A DNA stretch of 36,557 nt. It comes from BMS3ABIN04 sp965554225. Lineage in GTDB: Bacteria > Bacteroidota > Ignavibacteria > Ignavibacteriales > Melioribacteraceae. The DNA lies in NCBI GenBank assembly GCA_965554225.1, contig CBEVZC010000019.1, positions 1-36,557 on the forward strand. Direction: 5' to 3'. The notes below the pieces were generated by a model that was not told the DNA's origin, did no database searches, and worked only from the letters and a program-made list of their open reading frames with translations. Positions 1-8,434 of this stretch are shown piece by piece. Position 1 is the first letter of the stretch; the number at the start of each line of letters is the position of its first letter. The position numbers and the translations under genes are program-made.

Positions 1-182
1 GTTTTGTTGTTTAGTTCGGCTGCAAAGGTTTGCTTAAATGTTTCTCTCAGTTCATTCTTAAAATTTACTCTGCTTTTGGAAAGGACAAATTTTGAATGGA
101 GTTGTTTTACATTTACTTTCCGTTGTGAAAATGTTTGAGTAAAACAAAGAAATGCAAGTGGAATGAAAATGTATAATTTCAT
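1..182 (-). CDS. Secreted protein of unknown function, N-terminal fragment cut by window edge
   Basis: Read on the minus strand from an ATG at 182, the frame stays open to the window edge, giving about 60 residues. The first 19 look like a Sec signal peptide: Met-Lys-Leu-Tyr, then a hydrophobic core (IFIPLAFLCF), then a likely cleavage region TQTFSQ. The mature part is basic and hydrophilic (KVNVKQLHSKFVLSKSRVNF). No domain can be recognised from so short a piece. It is divergent from the YwqK/TonB-C gene starting at 346, and the 163-bp gap between them would hold both promoters. There is no strong Shine-Dalgarno. The signal peptide and absence of stops are seen; that this is a real gene is inferred. 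Confidence 0.55.
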   Translation of the reverse strand, partial: MKLYIFIPLAFLCFTQTFSQRKVNVKQLHSKFVLSKSRVNFKNELRETFKQTFAAELNNK

Positions 183-345
183 TATAGACCAAAATTATTG
201 AATAATTGAAGCAAGAATATAATAATTGCCACAGACTAAATCATTTCCGGAATAATTTTAATGAGAAATAATTGACTAAACATTTTATCTTATTTAACTT
301 TAATTTTGCATGATTCATTATAGAGATACCTTGGGAATTTATTTT

Positions 346-1578
346 ATGAATATAAAGATTTTTGGACTGCTCACTTCAATTTATTTGGTAGTTTTGGTTT
401 GTGGTAACCTTTTCGCACAGGAAGGGGAAGTATATACATATTATTCAGACGGTAACGGAAAGTCAAGGGAATTTTATGCACACGGTGTTCGTGAAGGGAC
501 TTCATATTGGTATTATCCTAACGGGAAGTTAAAAGCAGAAAAGAATTATACCGACGGTAAACTTGACGGTTGGCTGAGATATTATTTCGAATCGGGAATT
601 ATCAAAGAAGAACATCACATTTCCGCCGGCATACTTGATGGAATATCTAATTACTATTATAAAAACGGAGGGCTGCATGAGTCTCGCAACTATAGGAAAG
701 GAATCCTGATCAGTAGAGACACAGTAGCTTATGATTCAACCTTTGTTTCGACTCTTTCATCTCAAAGCGTGGTTAAGAGAAAATCCGGTAATATTCACAA
801 TAATGATTATTTATGTAATACCGATATTTGCCCCGAACCAATCGGCGGATTAAAAGCAATTCAGCAAAAAATGGTTTATCCCGAACATGCCAAATTATAT
901 GGTTTGGAAGGAGATGTTTTAATTGCTGCTACAATTGATTCTAGTGGTAAAGTTTTAGAGGTTAAAGTTGCCAAGGGAATTGGGCTTGGCTGCGATGAGG
1001 CTGCAATTGAAGCTGTTCGAAATACACGTTTTATTCCGGGTCAAGTTAATGGTAAAACCGTAAAATCAAATGTATCGTTTAAGATAAGATTCAGATTAAA
1101 GAATAAACCATTAATTGCATCAGAGCTATCGCCTGTCCGCCAAAGGGAACAAGTCTTTTTTAATAGCATAAAATCTGGTTCTTCGGATTCGAATAAATCT
1201 AAGGTTATCAATTCCGTATCGGATTCAATAGGGGAAAATATTAAGGATACAACAAATCAAAGCTTTATAAATTGTGAAGTACAAAAATGTCCTCAACCCA
1301 AAGGCGGTATTTCCAAAATACTGGAAAACTTGAAATACCCGGTTACAGCAGAAAGGGTTGGAATACAAGGCGAAGTAATAGTGAAAGCAGTTGTTGATCA
1401 ATATGGTTTTGTAATAGATACAAAAGTGATAAAAGGTTTGGGATACGGTTGTGATGAAGCTGCTGAAATAGCAGTATTAAAAACTAAGTTTGAACCCGGA
1501 GAAGAAAATGATGAGCCTGTAAGAACTTCCGTTAGGATAAAAGTTCCTTTTAAAATTATCAAAAAGAATAATGAGTAG
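346..1578 (+). CDS. Secreted protein with YwqK/MORN-like repeats and two TonB C-terminal domains
   Basis: Periplasmic or secreted protein of 410 residues. I take the ATG at 346, not the in-frame ATG at 310, because residues from 346 form a clean signal peptide (MNIKIFGLL, then a cleavage region NLFAQ). Next come three or four YwqK/MORN-type repeats with the pattern YYPNGKLK...G.LDG (about 25-110). Two TonB_C-like modules follow, at about 150-260 and 315-405. Each has a conserved opening (CPEPIGGL; CPQPKGGI), the G(L/I)(E/Q)G(D/E)V strand and a repeated GCDEAA(I/E) segment. The duplicated TonB_C without a membrane anchor or Pro-rich spacer is unlike classical TonB, so energising outer-membrane receptors is doubtful. 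It lies 2 bp before an amidase gene, suggesting co-expression and an envelope role. Precise function unknown. Confidence 0.8.
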   Translation: MNIKIFGLLTSIYLVVLVCGNLFAQEGEVYTYYSDGNGKSREFYAHGVREGTSYWYYPNGKLKAEKNYTDGKLDGWLRYYFESGIIKEEHHISAGILDGISNYYYKNGGLHESRNYRKGILISRDTVAYDSTFVSTLSSQSVVKRKSGNIHNNDYLCNTDICPEPIGGLKAIQQKMVYPEHAKLYGLEGDVLIAATIDSSGKVLEVKVAKGIGLGCDEAAIEAVRNTRFIPGQVNGKTVKSNVSFKIRFRLKNKPLIASELSPVRQREQVFFNSIKSGSSDSNKSKVINSVSDSIGENIKDTTNQSFINCEVQKCPQPKGGISKILENLKYPVTAERVGIQGEVIVKAVVDQYGFVIDTKVIKGLGYGCDEAAEIAVLKTKFEPGEENDEPVRTSVRIKVPFKIIKKNNE

Positions 1579-1580
1579 AT

Positions 1581-3371
1581 ATGAGAAATAAATTTTATGC
1601 AATAATCGTTTTTTTAATTTTATTTACAGTAATGTATCCTCTGCAGGCGCAGTCTAAAAAAGCAAAGAAAAATTATGTTAAGATTGTAATTCCAAGATCG
1701 GATACTATTACAACAACCCTAAAAAGATATCGTTTGGCCGCCAACACATTACCTAATAGTAGAGTTACCATGAACGGTAAAAAATTAAAGGTTTACAGGA
1801 GCGGCGTTTTCGTTAGTTTGATGAAGCTGGATATTGGGAAAAATGTATTCGTGATCCGTTCTTATGGTCGGAAAGGGAAAAAAGTAACAAAGAGTTTTGT
1901 TATTATTAGAAAAGAGGTACAATTAAAAACAACTCCCGAAGATACTTTACGAATAGAAAAAGAAATGATGCTTCCCAATAAAGAAACATGGCTTGATGCC
2001 GGTGACATTTTGGAAGTAAGATTTAAGGGCACTCCAAATTGCAGCGCTTCTTTTATGAACGGAATTCCGATGGTAGAATTACCTCCGTCCGAGACGAACG
2101 GACTTGGCGGGATCTATACCGGCTCATATAAAGTTAAAGAAACGGATAATTTACGAAATCAGCCAATTGAATTTAAACTTCAAAACCAAGAAGGATATGT
2201 TGCGGAAATGGAATCGAAAGCAAAAGTATCTTTTTTGTCGCAAGAATTACCAAGAGTTGGCATTACGAAAGGGGAAAGACCTTATCTTAATTATGGATTG
2301 GGAAATGACAGACTTGGCGGAGCTAAGCTAAGTTTTTTGGAGCCGGGAATAAAATTAAAAATTAATGGTAAAGCTGGGAATCAATACAGAGTTATGTTAA
2401 CAAATGATTTTGAAGCTTGGATCCCTGAAGATCAAGTTAAATTATTACCTGTTGGGACTCCAATTCCTAAAACGCTTACCGGCGCTTGGCATATTACGGG
2501 TGATAAAAAATATGATTATCTCAAGGTAAATTTAAATGAAAAAATTCCGTATTCCACAAGTCAGGAAATTGATCCCACAAGGATAATAATCAATTTATAT
2601 GGAGCTGTATCAAACAGTAACTGGATTACTCAACATTTAAATTCAACGGAAATTAGAAATGTAAGTTATGAGCAAGTTAGTAAAAACTTATTCAGAATAG
2701 TTATTGAACCGGTTCATAAGCAAATTTGGGGATATGAAATTACTTACCAGGGAAATAACTTAGTTATCAGGATTAAACATCAGCCTAAAAGCTTAAGAAT
2801 AAATAAATTGAAATTTGCCGTTGATGCTGGTCATGGCGGGCTTAATAAAGGCGCTCTCGGGGCAACCGGATTGTTAGAAAAGGATGTTACTTTGAAAATA
2901 GCAAAGGATTTAAAAAGAGTTTTAAAAGCAAAAGGAGCAAAAGTAATTCTTACAAGATCAGCTGATAAATATTCTTTAAATAGCGATAGATTAGAAACCG
3001 TGTTAAACTCAAATGCGGATATTTTAATCAGCATTCATGCAAACTCTGCCGGAATGTCTGCTAATCCGGTCCGTGCTGCCGGCACAAGCACGTATTACAA
3101 GCATATCTGTTTCCGACCGCTCTCGCAATTTATTTATAAAAGAATGTTAAAGTTAAAACTAAAACCTTTCGGGAATATCGGCGGTTTTAATTTTACACTT
3201 AACTCACCTACGGAAATTCCTAATGTTTTAGTTGAAACGGCATTTATCTCAAATCCCTCAGAAGAAATGAAGCTGATGAACAGTAGATTCAGAAAGGCGA
3301 TTGCTCGCCAAATTGTCCGCGGTGTTGAAGATTTTCTGAAAAGCGTTAAGAAAAAGTCGCTTAATAATTAA
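1581..3371 (+). CDS. N-acetylmuramoyl-L-alanine amidase (Amidase_3) with long N-terminal region
   Basis: Zinc amidase cleaving the bond between MurNAc and L-Ala of peptidoglycan, in the periplasm. Residues 1-23 form a signal peptide (ending LQAQS). About 30-300 are beta-rich with no confident family, including an SH3-like stretch near 250-290 (GNQYRVMLTNDFEAWIPEDQV). About 305-400 resemble an AMIN-type cell-wall targeting domain. The C-terminal Amidase_3 domain starts near 410 and shows the zinc ligands His in DAGHGG, Glu in GLLEKD and His in ISIHANS, plus the catalytic Glu in VETAFISN. At 596 residues it is longer than AmiC because of the N-terminal extension. The start ATG lies 2 bp after the stop of the TonB-C gene, so the two are probably translationally coupled. 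Family call is firm; its role in division or recycling is inferred. Confidence 0.9.
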   Translation: MRNKFYAIIVFLILFTVMYPLQAQSKKAKKNYVKIVIPRSDTITTTLKRYRLAANTLPNSRVTMNGKKLKVYRSGVFVSLMKLDIGKNVFVIRSYGRKGKKVTKSFVIIRKEVQLKTTPEDTLRIEKEMMLPNKETWLDAGDILEVRFKGTPNCSASFMNGIPMVELPPSETNGLGGIYTGSYKVKETDNLRNQPIEFKLQNQEGYVAEMESKAKVSFLSQELPRVGITKGERPYLNYGLGNDRLGGAKLSFLEPGIKLKINGKAGNQYRVMLTNDFEAWIPEDQVKLLPVGTPIPKTLTGAWHITGDKKYDYLKVNLNEKIPYSTSQEIDPTRIIINLYGAVSNSNWITQHLNSTEIRNVSYEQVSKNLFRIVIEPVHKQIWGYEITYQGNNLVIRIKHQPKSLRINKLKFAVDAGHGGLNKGALGATGLLEKDVTLKIAKDLKRVLKAKGAKVILTRSADKYSLNSDRLETVLNSNADILISIHANSAGMSANPVRAAGTSTYYKHICFRPLSQFIYKRMLKLKLKPFGNIGGFNFTLNSPTEIPNVLVETAFISNPSEEMKLMNSRFRKAIARQIVRGVEDFLKSVKKKSLNN

Positions 3372-3446
3372 CTTAATGTATAATTCTGATTAGTGAAAAG
3401 ACTGACATTTTTGCTAAAAGTGGTTGAACTAAAACTAAATAAAATG

Positions 3447-3470
3447 TAATTTTAGATTAATCTAAAATTA
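3447..3470. promoter_or_regulatory. Perfect 24-bp palindrome upstream of AAA ATPase gene
   Basis: The left arm TAATTTTAGATT is followed with no spacer by its exact reverse complement AATCTAAAATTA. It ends 19 bases before the ATG of the ATPase at 3490. It has no GC-rich core and no following T-run, so it does not look like an intrinsic terminator for the upstream amidase. A dimeric repressor site is the simplest reading, perhaps autoregulatory. AT-rich palindromes do occur by chance in low-GC DNA, but 12 perfect base pairs without mismatch is unusual. Confidence 0.5.
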
Positions 3471-3489
3471 AAAAGATTGGAATTTTAGA

Positions 3490-4752
3490 ATGATTGAAAG
3501 GGAAGTATTTAAACAGCTTTTATCTCAAAGGATGACAAAAAAAATTGTTATTCTTATCGGCGCGAGACAAGTTGGGAAAACTACATTGTTAAAAGCGCTT
3601 TATGATGAATTGTCAAAAGATTTTGACGCTCTCTTTTTGGATTTGGATATATTTTCTAATTATGAAAAGATTTCTTCTATTGAAAATTTAATAAATTACT
3701 TAAAATTGAATGGTTATAAATTAAATCAAAAAAATAAATTTTATCTTTTCCTTGATGAGTTTCAAAGATATGAAGATTTATCTGTGGTTATGAAGAATGT
3801 TTATGATAATTATTCGAATATTAAAATTTATGCTTCAGGCTCTTCATCTTTGTCAATAAAGTCTAATATACAAGAATCCTTAGCAGGCAGAAAAAGAATA
3901 TTTTATATTTATCCGCTGAATTTTAAAGAATATTTACTATTCAAAAATGCATTAGATGAGATAAAGTTCCTCTCAAATTTAAAAACTATAAAAGGGAATG
4001 AATTAAATAAACTGGTTAATAATTTGCAGAGTTATTGGGAACAATTTTTAGTATTCGGCGGATATCCGGAAGTTGCTTTACAGAAAAATAATAAACATAG
4101 AATTGAAGTATTAGAAAGTATTTTTGATTTATATGTAAAAAAAGATTTAATAGAGTATTTGAATGTAAAAAAAATTCTTGATGCAAAAAAAATAATAGAA
4201 TATTTAGCTGTAAATCACGGTAGAAAAATAAGATATGAAGAAATTGCGCAAATTAACTCTTTGAAATTCAGCGAGGTAAAAAGTTATATTGAGATATTAA
4301 AAGAAACATTTATTACATTTATTCTCAGACCCTTTTACTCAAATAAAAATAAGGAACTTGTTAAAATTCCCAAAATATACTTTGTTGATAATGGAGTTAG
4401 AAATTATTTTATAAATAATTTTAATAATATAAATTTGAGGAATGATAAAGGAATTCTTTTGGAGAGCGTTATCATATCGGAATTATTAAAGGGTGGGGCA
4501 AAGGAAAATCAGTTAAAATATTGGCAGGATAAAAATAAGCATGAAGTTGATTTAATAATAGATTATGTGCACAAGCAAATAGCTATGGAAATAAAATACA
4601 AGTTAAAATTAAAGCAAACCGATTTAGTTGGATTAAAAAAATTTAGTGAAAATTATCCTGAAGCGAAGAAATATCTTGTGAATTTAAATCGCCAAGAATT
4701 TAAAGACACAATAAATTATGTTTTACCATATAATGTGCAATCATACTCTTAA
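3490..4752 (+). CDS. AAA-family ATPase with DUF4143 C-terminal domain
   Basis: Cytoplasmic ATPase of the AAA_14/DUF4143 family, 420 residues, typical length. The Walker A motif is GARQVGKTT (about 23-31), Walker B is FLFLDEFQ (about 87-94), and a sensor-like YASGSSSLS follows near 117-125. The C-terminal part contains HEVDLIID followed by AMEIKYK (about 350-375), the D...ExK pattern of a PD-(D/E)XK nuclease-like fold known in DUF4143. Cellular role is unknown for the family; proposals include defence, mobile-element and DNA-handling functions. It is a single gene between unrelated neighbours and its codons look even more A+T rich than the flanks (not counted), consistent with lateral acquisition. 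The perfect palindrome 20 bases upstream may control it. Family confident, function not. Confidence 0.85.
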   Translation: MIEREVFKQLLSQRMTKKIVILIGARQVGKTTLLKALYDELSKDFDALFLDLDIFSNYEKISSIENLINYLKLNGYKLNQKNKFYLFLDEFQRYEDLSVVMKNVYDNYSNIKIYASGSSSLSIKSNIQESLAGRKRIFYIYPLNFKEYLLFKNALDEIKFLSNLKTIKGNELNKLVNNLQSYWEQFLVFGGYPEVALQKNNKHRIEVLESIFDLYVKKDLIEYLNVKKILDAKKIIEYLAVNHGRKIRYEEIAQINSLKFSEVKSYIEILKETFITFILRPFYSNKNKELVKIPKIYFVDNGVRNYFINNFNNINLRNDKGILLESVIISELLKGGAKENQLKYWQDKNKHEVDLIIDYVHKQIAMEIKYKLKLKQTDLVGLKKFSENYPEAKKYLVNLNRQEFKDTINYVLPYNVQSYS

Positions 4753-4893
4753 CAGATATAAAATATTAGTCCATTACAAAATGTAATATTTTAACTAACC
4801 CACGAGTTTTGGTTTTTCGGAATAGACTCAAATATAATCCAAAAATTTATTTTAAGTTCTCAATATTTCCTTACGCCTGCTTTTGCTATTTAA

Positions 4894-6561
4894 CTATTTT
4901 TCATCAATCTGAAATACAGGTTTAATATCTACCGGTAAATCCGTTAGTTTGGCAATTAGTATTTTCATCGACGGAGAAACAACGGCATATTTTGCAATCA
5001 TTTCTTTTGCCGCTTTATAATTTCCGGTAGCCTGAATAGTTAAAATTTTATTAGCCAAATCTTTAACGGCAGGATATATTTTTTCAAAATTTACATGTAC
5101 CTTTTGAGTTTTTTCATCAAATTCATATCCGCCTTTTTCCAACAGGTAATTATAAATAATTGCATTGTCGCCGCCGTGTGCTTCGGCAACTCCAAACCGT
5201 ACTGATCTGAATATCCCGGCTAAGAAAGTTGACCAAATTTCTTTCTCAAACTTCTTGGGTAATACATTTTTCCCAATCATAAAAATATTATTATACATTC
5301 CTAAAATATCTGCCTTGCCTTCTTCAAGTGTGGAATATGTCTCCATTAATTCTTTCTTAACTTCGGTATGTCTTCCGTTAACTGTAATGAAGCCTGGACC
5401 AATACCGTGGGACATTTCGTGCATAAGTGTGTGAGTAAAAAAGCCTTCAAATGTAACATACTTAAGTTGAGCAGGGTCTAAAACTTTTTTTGCAATCGGC
5501 ATTAACAATTTTTCGAATTTTGCTTCATGAATATTTTTCAGCATTACTTTCTTAGAACCTTTAGCTTTCCTTACGCGTTCATCGTTGGGAAGATTGAATG
5601 CTAACGTTTGAACTCCTGCGTTTGCATCGCCTGCGCAATAAACTTCTTGAACTACAACTATTGGGGACTCGGAACCTCTTTCGAAGTTTTTATACTTATC
5701 CGGAATGGGCAAATTCTTCTCCATATCATGAAGGTAGCTGGCAAACTTTTTAAGTTTTTGTGTTTCCAGCGGATCCACAATTGTTACAAAAGATTCGAAT
5801 GATGCTTTATAATTAAAAAGTGCATCTTCATAAACTTCGTATGGACCAATAACCACCTCAATTTCATGATTCTTCAAATCCATCCATGCCATATCGCTTT
5901 TGTAATAATCATCAGATAAAAACGCATCAGCTCGTAATTCCAAATATTTTTTCAGCGACGGGTTGTCCGCATGCTCGGCTGCTTCGCGCAAGAGATTAGA
6001 AGCTTTTTCCAGCTTATCTTTATATTCACGCGAGTAAGGAACAGCAACCAAATTCCCGTTTTTTCTACTAATAACCGTTACCTCGGAGGTAAATACTTTT
6101 TCATCCTCCGGATGTTCTTTTATCCAATTTTCAAATTCTTTTTTTGTCATATCTTTGGGATAAAAATTCGCACCGAGCGGTTTAGGCGCATTACCGTAAA
6201 ACGGCTTATCATGATCTAATCTGTCAAAAGGTCCGGCCATCATATTGAAATATTCTAAGGTCAGTTTATCAACTTCACTTTTAGAGCTTTCTAATTTCTT
6301 TTTGATTTCTAAATTTTTAGAATAGACCTGCTCAAGAAATAAGCTGTCCATTATTTTTGCAGCTTGATATAGTTTCTGAACAACAACTTTTTGTCTATCA
6401 TTTAAAAGTTTTTCATCGTAACGAATTTTTGTCGGAGCAAATTGTGCAATTTTATGTTTTAGCATTTCAATTTCCTTGTTTTCGTTCTTACCTTTATTAC
6501 TGTTGCATGAAGATAGCAGAAAAATTGCTAAGACAATAAAAAGAAACTTGGTGATTTTCAT
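4894..6561 (-). CDS. M49-like zinc peptidase, lipoprotein
   Basis: Predicted lipid-anchored zinc metallopeptidase of the dipeptidyl-peptidase III (M49) superfamily, 555 residues. The ATG at 6561 is preferred over the in-frame TTG at 6573 because GGGA lies 6 bases before it and the lipoprotein signal starts right there (MKITKFLFIVLAIFLLSSC, lipobox LSSC at 16-19). The zinc site is HEMSH at about 381-385 and EEGKAD at about 413-418. True DPP III has HELLGH (HExxxH), whereas this is the shorter HExxH form seen in bacterial M49-like proteins and in the plant Nudix-fused relatives. It probably trims peptides at the inner face of the outer membrane. It is a lone gene, divergent from the DUF6600 gene. 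Substrate unknown. Confidence 0.8.
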   Translation of the reverse strand: MKITKFLFIVLAIFLLSSCNSNKGKNENKEIEMLKHKIAQFAPTKIRYDEKLLNDRQKVVVQKLYQAAKIMDSLFLEQVYSKNLEIKKKLESSKSEVDKLTLEYFNMMAGPFDRLDHDKPFYGNAPKPLGANFYPKDMTKKEFENWIKEHPEDEKVFTSEVTVISRKNGNLVAVPYSREYKDKLEKASNLLREAAEHADNPSLKKYLELRADAFLSDDYYKSDMAWMDLKNHEIEVVIGPYEVYEDALFNYKASFESFVTIVDPLETQKLKKFASYLHDMEKNLPIPDKYKNFERGSESPIVVVQEVYCAGDANAGVQTLAFNLPNDERVRKAKGSKKVMLKNIHEAKFEKLLMPIAKKVLDPAQLKYVTFEGFFTHTLMHEMSHGIGPGFITVNGRHTEVKKELMETYSTLEEGKADILGMYNNIFMIGKNVLPKKFEKEIWSTFLAGIFRSVRFGVAEAHGGDNAIIYNYLLEKGGYEFDEKTQKVHVNFEKIYPAVKDLANKILTIQATGNYKAAKEMIAKYAVVSPSMKILIAKLTDLPVDIKPVFQIDEK

Positions 6562-6567
6562 AAAGTA

Positions 6568-6571
6568 TCCC
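6568..6571 (-). promoter_or_regulatory. Shine-Dalgarno that fixes the M49 peptidase start
   Basis: GGGA on the minus strand lies six bases before the ATG at 6561 and overlaps the alternative TTG codon at 6573. This argues for the ATG. Confidence 0.5.
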
Positions 6572-6764
6572 AATTAGTTTAATATTTTTATTCATTATTT
6601 AATTGACGCATAAATATAAAAAATTTACAGTTAACTAGTGTGCATAATAATCTTCTTTGCTGTCCTAAATATTGCACATAAAGTCTCAATAAATTACCAA
6701 ATTAGCTTAAAATCTCAAAAAAATAATGGCACATCAATTGAGTTACATAGGGTGAAAACAACAT

Positions 6765-6770
6765 GAGGTG
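6765..6770 (+). promoter_or_regulatory. Shine-Dalgarno that fixes the DUF6600 start
   Basis: GAGGTG sits four bases before the ATG at 6775 and overlaps the upstream in-frame ATG at 6763. The second ATG is therefore the likely start. Confidence 0.55.
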
Positions 6771-6774
6771 TATC

Positions 6775-8016
6775 ATGAAAAAGCTAGTCATTTTATCAAT
6801 ATTATTCGCATTCATCTCCGTTACAAAGACTAATGCAGATTATTACGGCAATGAAGTGAACTTCAATTATTTCTATTCTACTCTTGCACCGTATGGTGAA
6901 TGGATAGAAATTGATCAAGGTGTATTAGCTTGGCGTCCTACATTTGTTAATTATGATTGGCAGCCGTATACAATTGGTCGATGGTCTTGGACGAGAGACG
7001 GGTGGTATTGGGAATCATACGAATCTTTCGGCTGGGCGACTTATCATTACGGCAGGTGGTACTACGACGATTATTACGGCTGGATTTGGCTCCCGGGGTA
7101 CGATTGGGCACCTGCTTGGGTCGAATGGAGATATAACGATAACTATATCGGCTGGGCTCCGCTCTCGCCATATGCCGTGTTTAATATTAACTTTGGTATA
7201 AGATTTCGTTTAGGCTGGAGAACGAATTACAGATATTGGCATTTTGTTCGATACGGAAATTTCTGCAATAGAAATGTGAATTACTATTTTGTAAATAACA
7301 ATTATAAGTACAGAATATTCAATAAAACTAAATACAGAACCAATTACTATGCAGACAATGGCAGAATTATTAACGGCGGTATTGACAGAAGATTTATTTC
7401 TAGAAGAGGAAAAATAACAATAAGGGAAAGAAATATCCGCCGGGTTTCTACACTTAGAGATTATAACAATTCCAGAATGCGAAACGGGAGTAATATTCGT
7501 ACTTTTCGTCCGGATGAAAAACAGCTGAGAAGCGTAAGAAAAACAAAGAATTACACTATCCGGAAATCGCACGGGAAATCTTCTTTGCGAGTTGATAAAA
7601 TTAGAAGTAGAAGAACTGAAAGATCATTCGGTAAGCAATTGAGTAGTGAACGAAATATTGGAAAGAGAAATAATACCATTGAGAATAAAAGAGAATTTTC
7701 AAGGAATAGTACTAGGTCGGTAAAAACCAGGAAACGCGTGGATAGTCCCATTGTTTATAGAAATAGGAGCAGAATTAAAAATAATTCAAATAGCTATGAC
7801 CGCAGTAACCCGAGTTTAAGAACTGCTAAAAAGCAAAAACCTAATGTTAACAGAAACCATTACAGAGTTAAAAATAGAACAAATATTTCCGTTAACACAA
7901 ATAAGATTGTAAAATCTCAAAAAAGATTAACCAGGAAGAATAATAGTAATTTATCTAAAAGAAGTATTAAGAAATCGCGAGAACATTTGCAAACAAAAAG
8001 AAGAAAACGAAGATAA
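6775..8016 (+). CDS. DUF6600-type secreted protein with a basic Arg/Lys-rich tail
   Basis: Exported protein of 413 residues. The start at 6775 follows a GAGGTG ribosome site and gives a signal peptide ending TNADY. The N-terminal half (about 20-150) is a Trp/Tyr-rich module typical of DUF6600 proteins, with WRPTF, WQPYTIGRWSW, GWATYHYGRWYY, GWIWLPGYDWAPAW and YIGWAPLSP in order. The second half (about 190-413) is low-complexity, dominated by Arg, Lys, Asn and Ser, and ends KRRKRR. The basic tail is far longer than expected for a plain DUF6600 domain and could bind nucleic acid, anionic polysaccharide or the outer membrane; none of these is shown. Function of the family is unknown. It is monocistronic, with an intrinsic terminator about 20 bases after the stop. 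Confidence 0.75.
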   Translation: MKKLVILSILFAFISVTKTNADYYGNEVNFNYFYSTLAPYGEWIEIDQGVLAWRPTFVNYDWQPYTIGRWSWTRDGWYWESYESFGWATYHYGRWYYDDYYGWIWLPGYDWAPAWVEWRYNDNYIGWAPLSPYAVFNINFGIRFRLGWRTNYRYWHFVRYGNFCNRNVNYYFVNNNYKYRIFNKTKYRTNYYADNGRIINGGIDRRFISRRGKITIRERNIRRVSTLRDYNNSRMRNGSNIRTFRPDEKQLRSVRKTKNYTIRKSHGKSSLRVDKIRSRRTERSFGKQLSSERNIGKRNNTIENKREFSRNSTRSVKTRKRVDSPIVYRNRSRIKNNSNSYDRSNPSLRTAKKQKPNVNRNHYRVKNRTNISVNTNKIVKSQKRLTRKNNSNLSKRSIKKSREHLQTKRRKRR

Positions 8017-8034
8017 GTTGTTGATTCAGCTCAT

Positions 8035-8068
8035 AAAAAAAGCTCAAATGTAATATTTGAGCTTTTTT
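8035..8068. terminator. Bidirectional intrinsic terminator between DUF6600 gene and rpmB
   Basis: The hairpin has stem AGCTCAAAT / ATTTGAGCT (8041-8049 and 8055-8063) and a five-base loop. It is preceded by A6 and followed by T5, so it works from either side. It lies between convergent genes ending at 8016 and 8083. Confidence 0.85.
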
Positions 8069-8082
8069 AAAATTAAGTTCTG

Positions 8083-8322
8083 TTACTTTACTTTAATTTT
8101 ATTTTCTCTAACTAGTTTAGCTAACTGACCGGTACCATTTTTTGCAATAGTTCTTAGTGCACTTGTGCTCAATTTTACGGTTACAAATCTATTAAGTTCT
8201 TTAACCCAAATTTTCTTTTTCTGCAGATTAGGTAAAAATCTCCTTTTTGTATTATTATGAGCATGAGAAATGCTACCGCCGCTGATTGGGCCTTTACCGG
8301 TAACTTCACATTTTCTCGACAT
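8083..8322 (-). CDS. rpmB: 50S ribosomal protein L28
   Basis: Ribosomal protein L28, a component of the large ribosomal subunit. The 79 residues match the usual bacterial length of 77-79. It opens MSRKCEVTGKGP, the L28 signature, followed by basic segments (NNTKRRFLPNL, KKKIWVKELNRFVTVKLS) and STSALRTIAKNG. The ATG at 8322 is chosen over an in-frame GTG at 8334 because GGAG lies six bases upstream and the length then fits the family. It is transcribed alone in this window, away from the usual rpmG partner, and shares a terminator with the convergent DUF6600 gene. Only one CxxC-type Cys is visible (KCEVTG), so it is probably the zinc-free form. Confidence 0.97.
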   Translation of the reverse strand: MSRKCEVTGKGPISGGSISHAHNNTKRRFLPNLQKKKIWVKELNRFVTVKLSTSALRTIAKNGTGQLAKLVRENKIKVK

Positions 8323-8328
8323 AGTATT

Positions 8329-8332
8329 CTCC
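8329..8332 (-). promoter_or_regulatory. Shine-Dalgarno that fixes the rpmB start
   Basis: GGAG on the minus strand lies six bases before the ATG at 8322. It makes the upstream GTG an unlikely start. Confidence 0.6.
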
Positions 8333-8434
8333 ACATAAATTATTTTTTCAAAGTATTAATTTTACGAAAAAAATATTTAAAAGTAAAATAATTCATTTCA
8401 CAAAACGACAATGAATTGAATAGTACTGAAAAAA

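Noticed and set aside
3490..4752. Mobile element or toxin-antitoxin module around the AAA ATPase
   Set aside because: No terminal repeats, transposase or small partner gene flank it; only the upstream palindrome is unusual.
4759..4793. 10-bp inverted repeat (TAAAATATTA / TAATATTTTA) after the AAA ATPase gene as a terminator
   Set aside because: The stem is almost all A-T with a 15-base loop and no proper T-run; an inner ATTACA/TGTAAT hairpin competes with it. Too weak in such AT-rich DNA.
6944..7572. Alternative frames through the Trp/Tyr-rich DUF6600 region on both strands
   Set aside because: They arise from the biased codon content of the aromatic repeats and lack signals, ribosome sites or recognisable domains.
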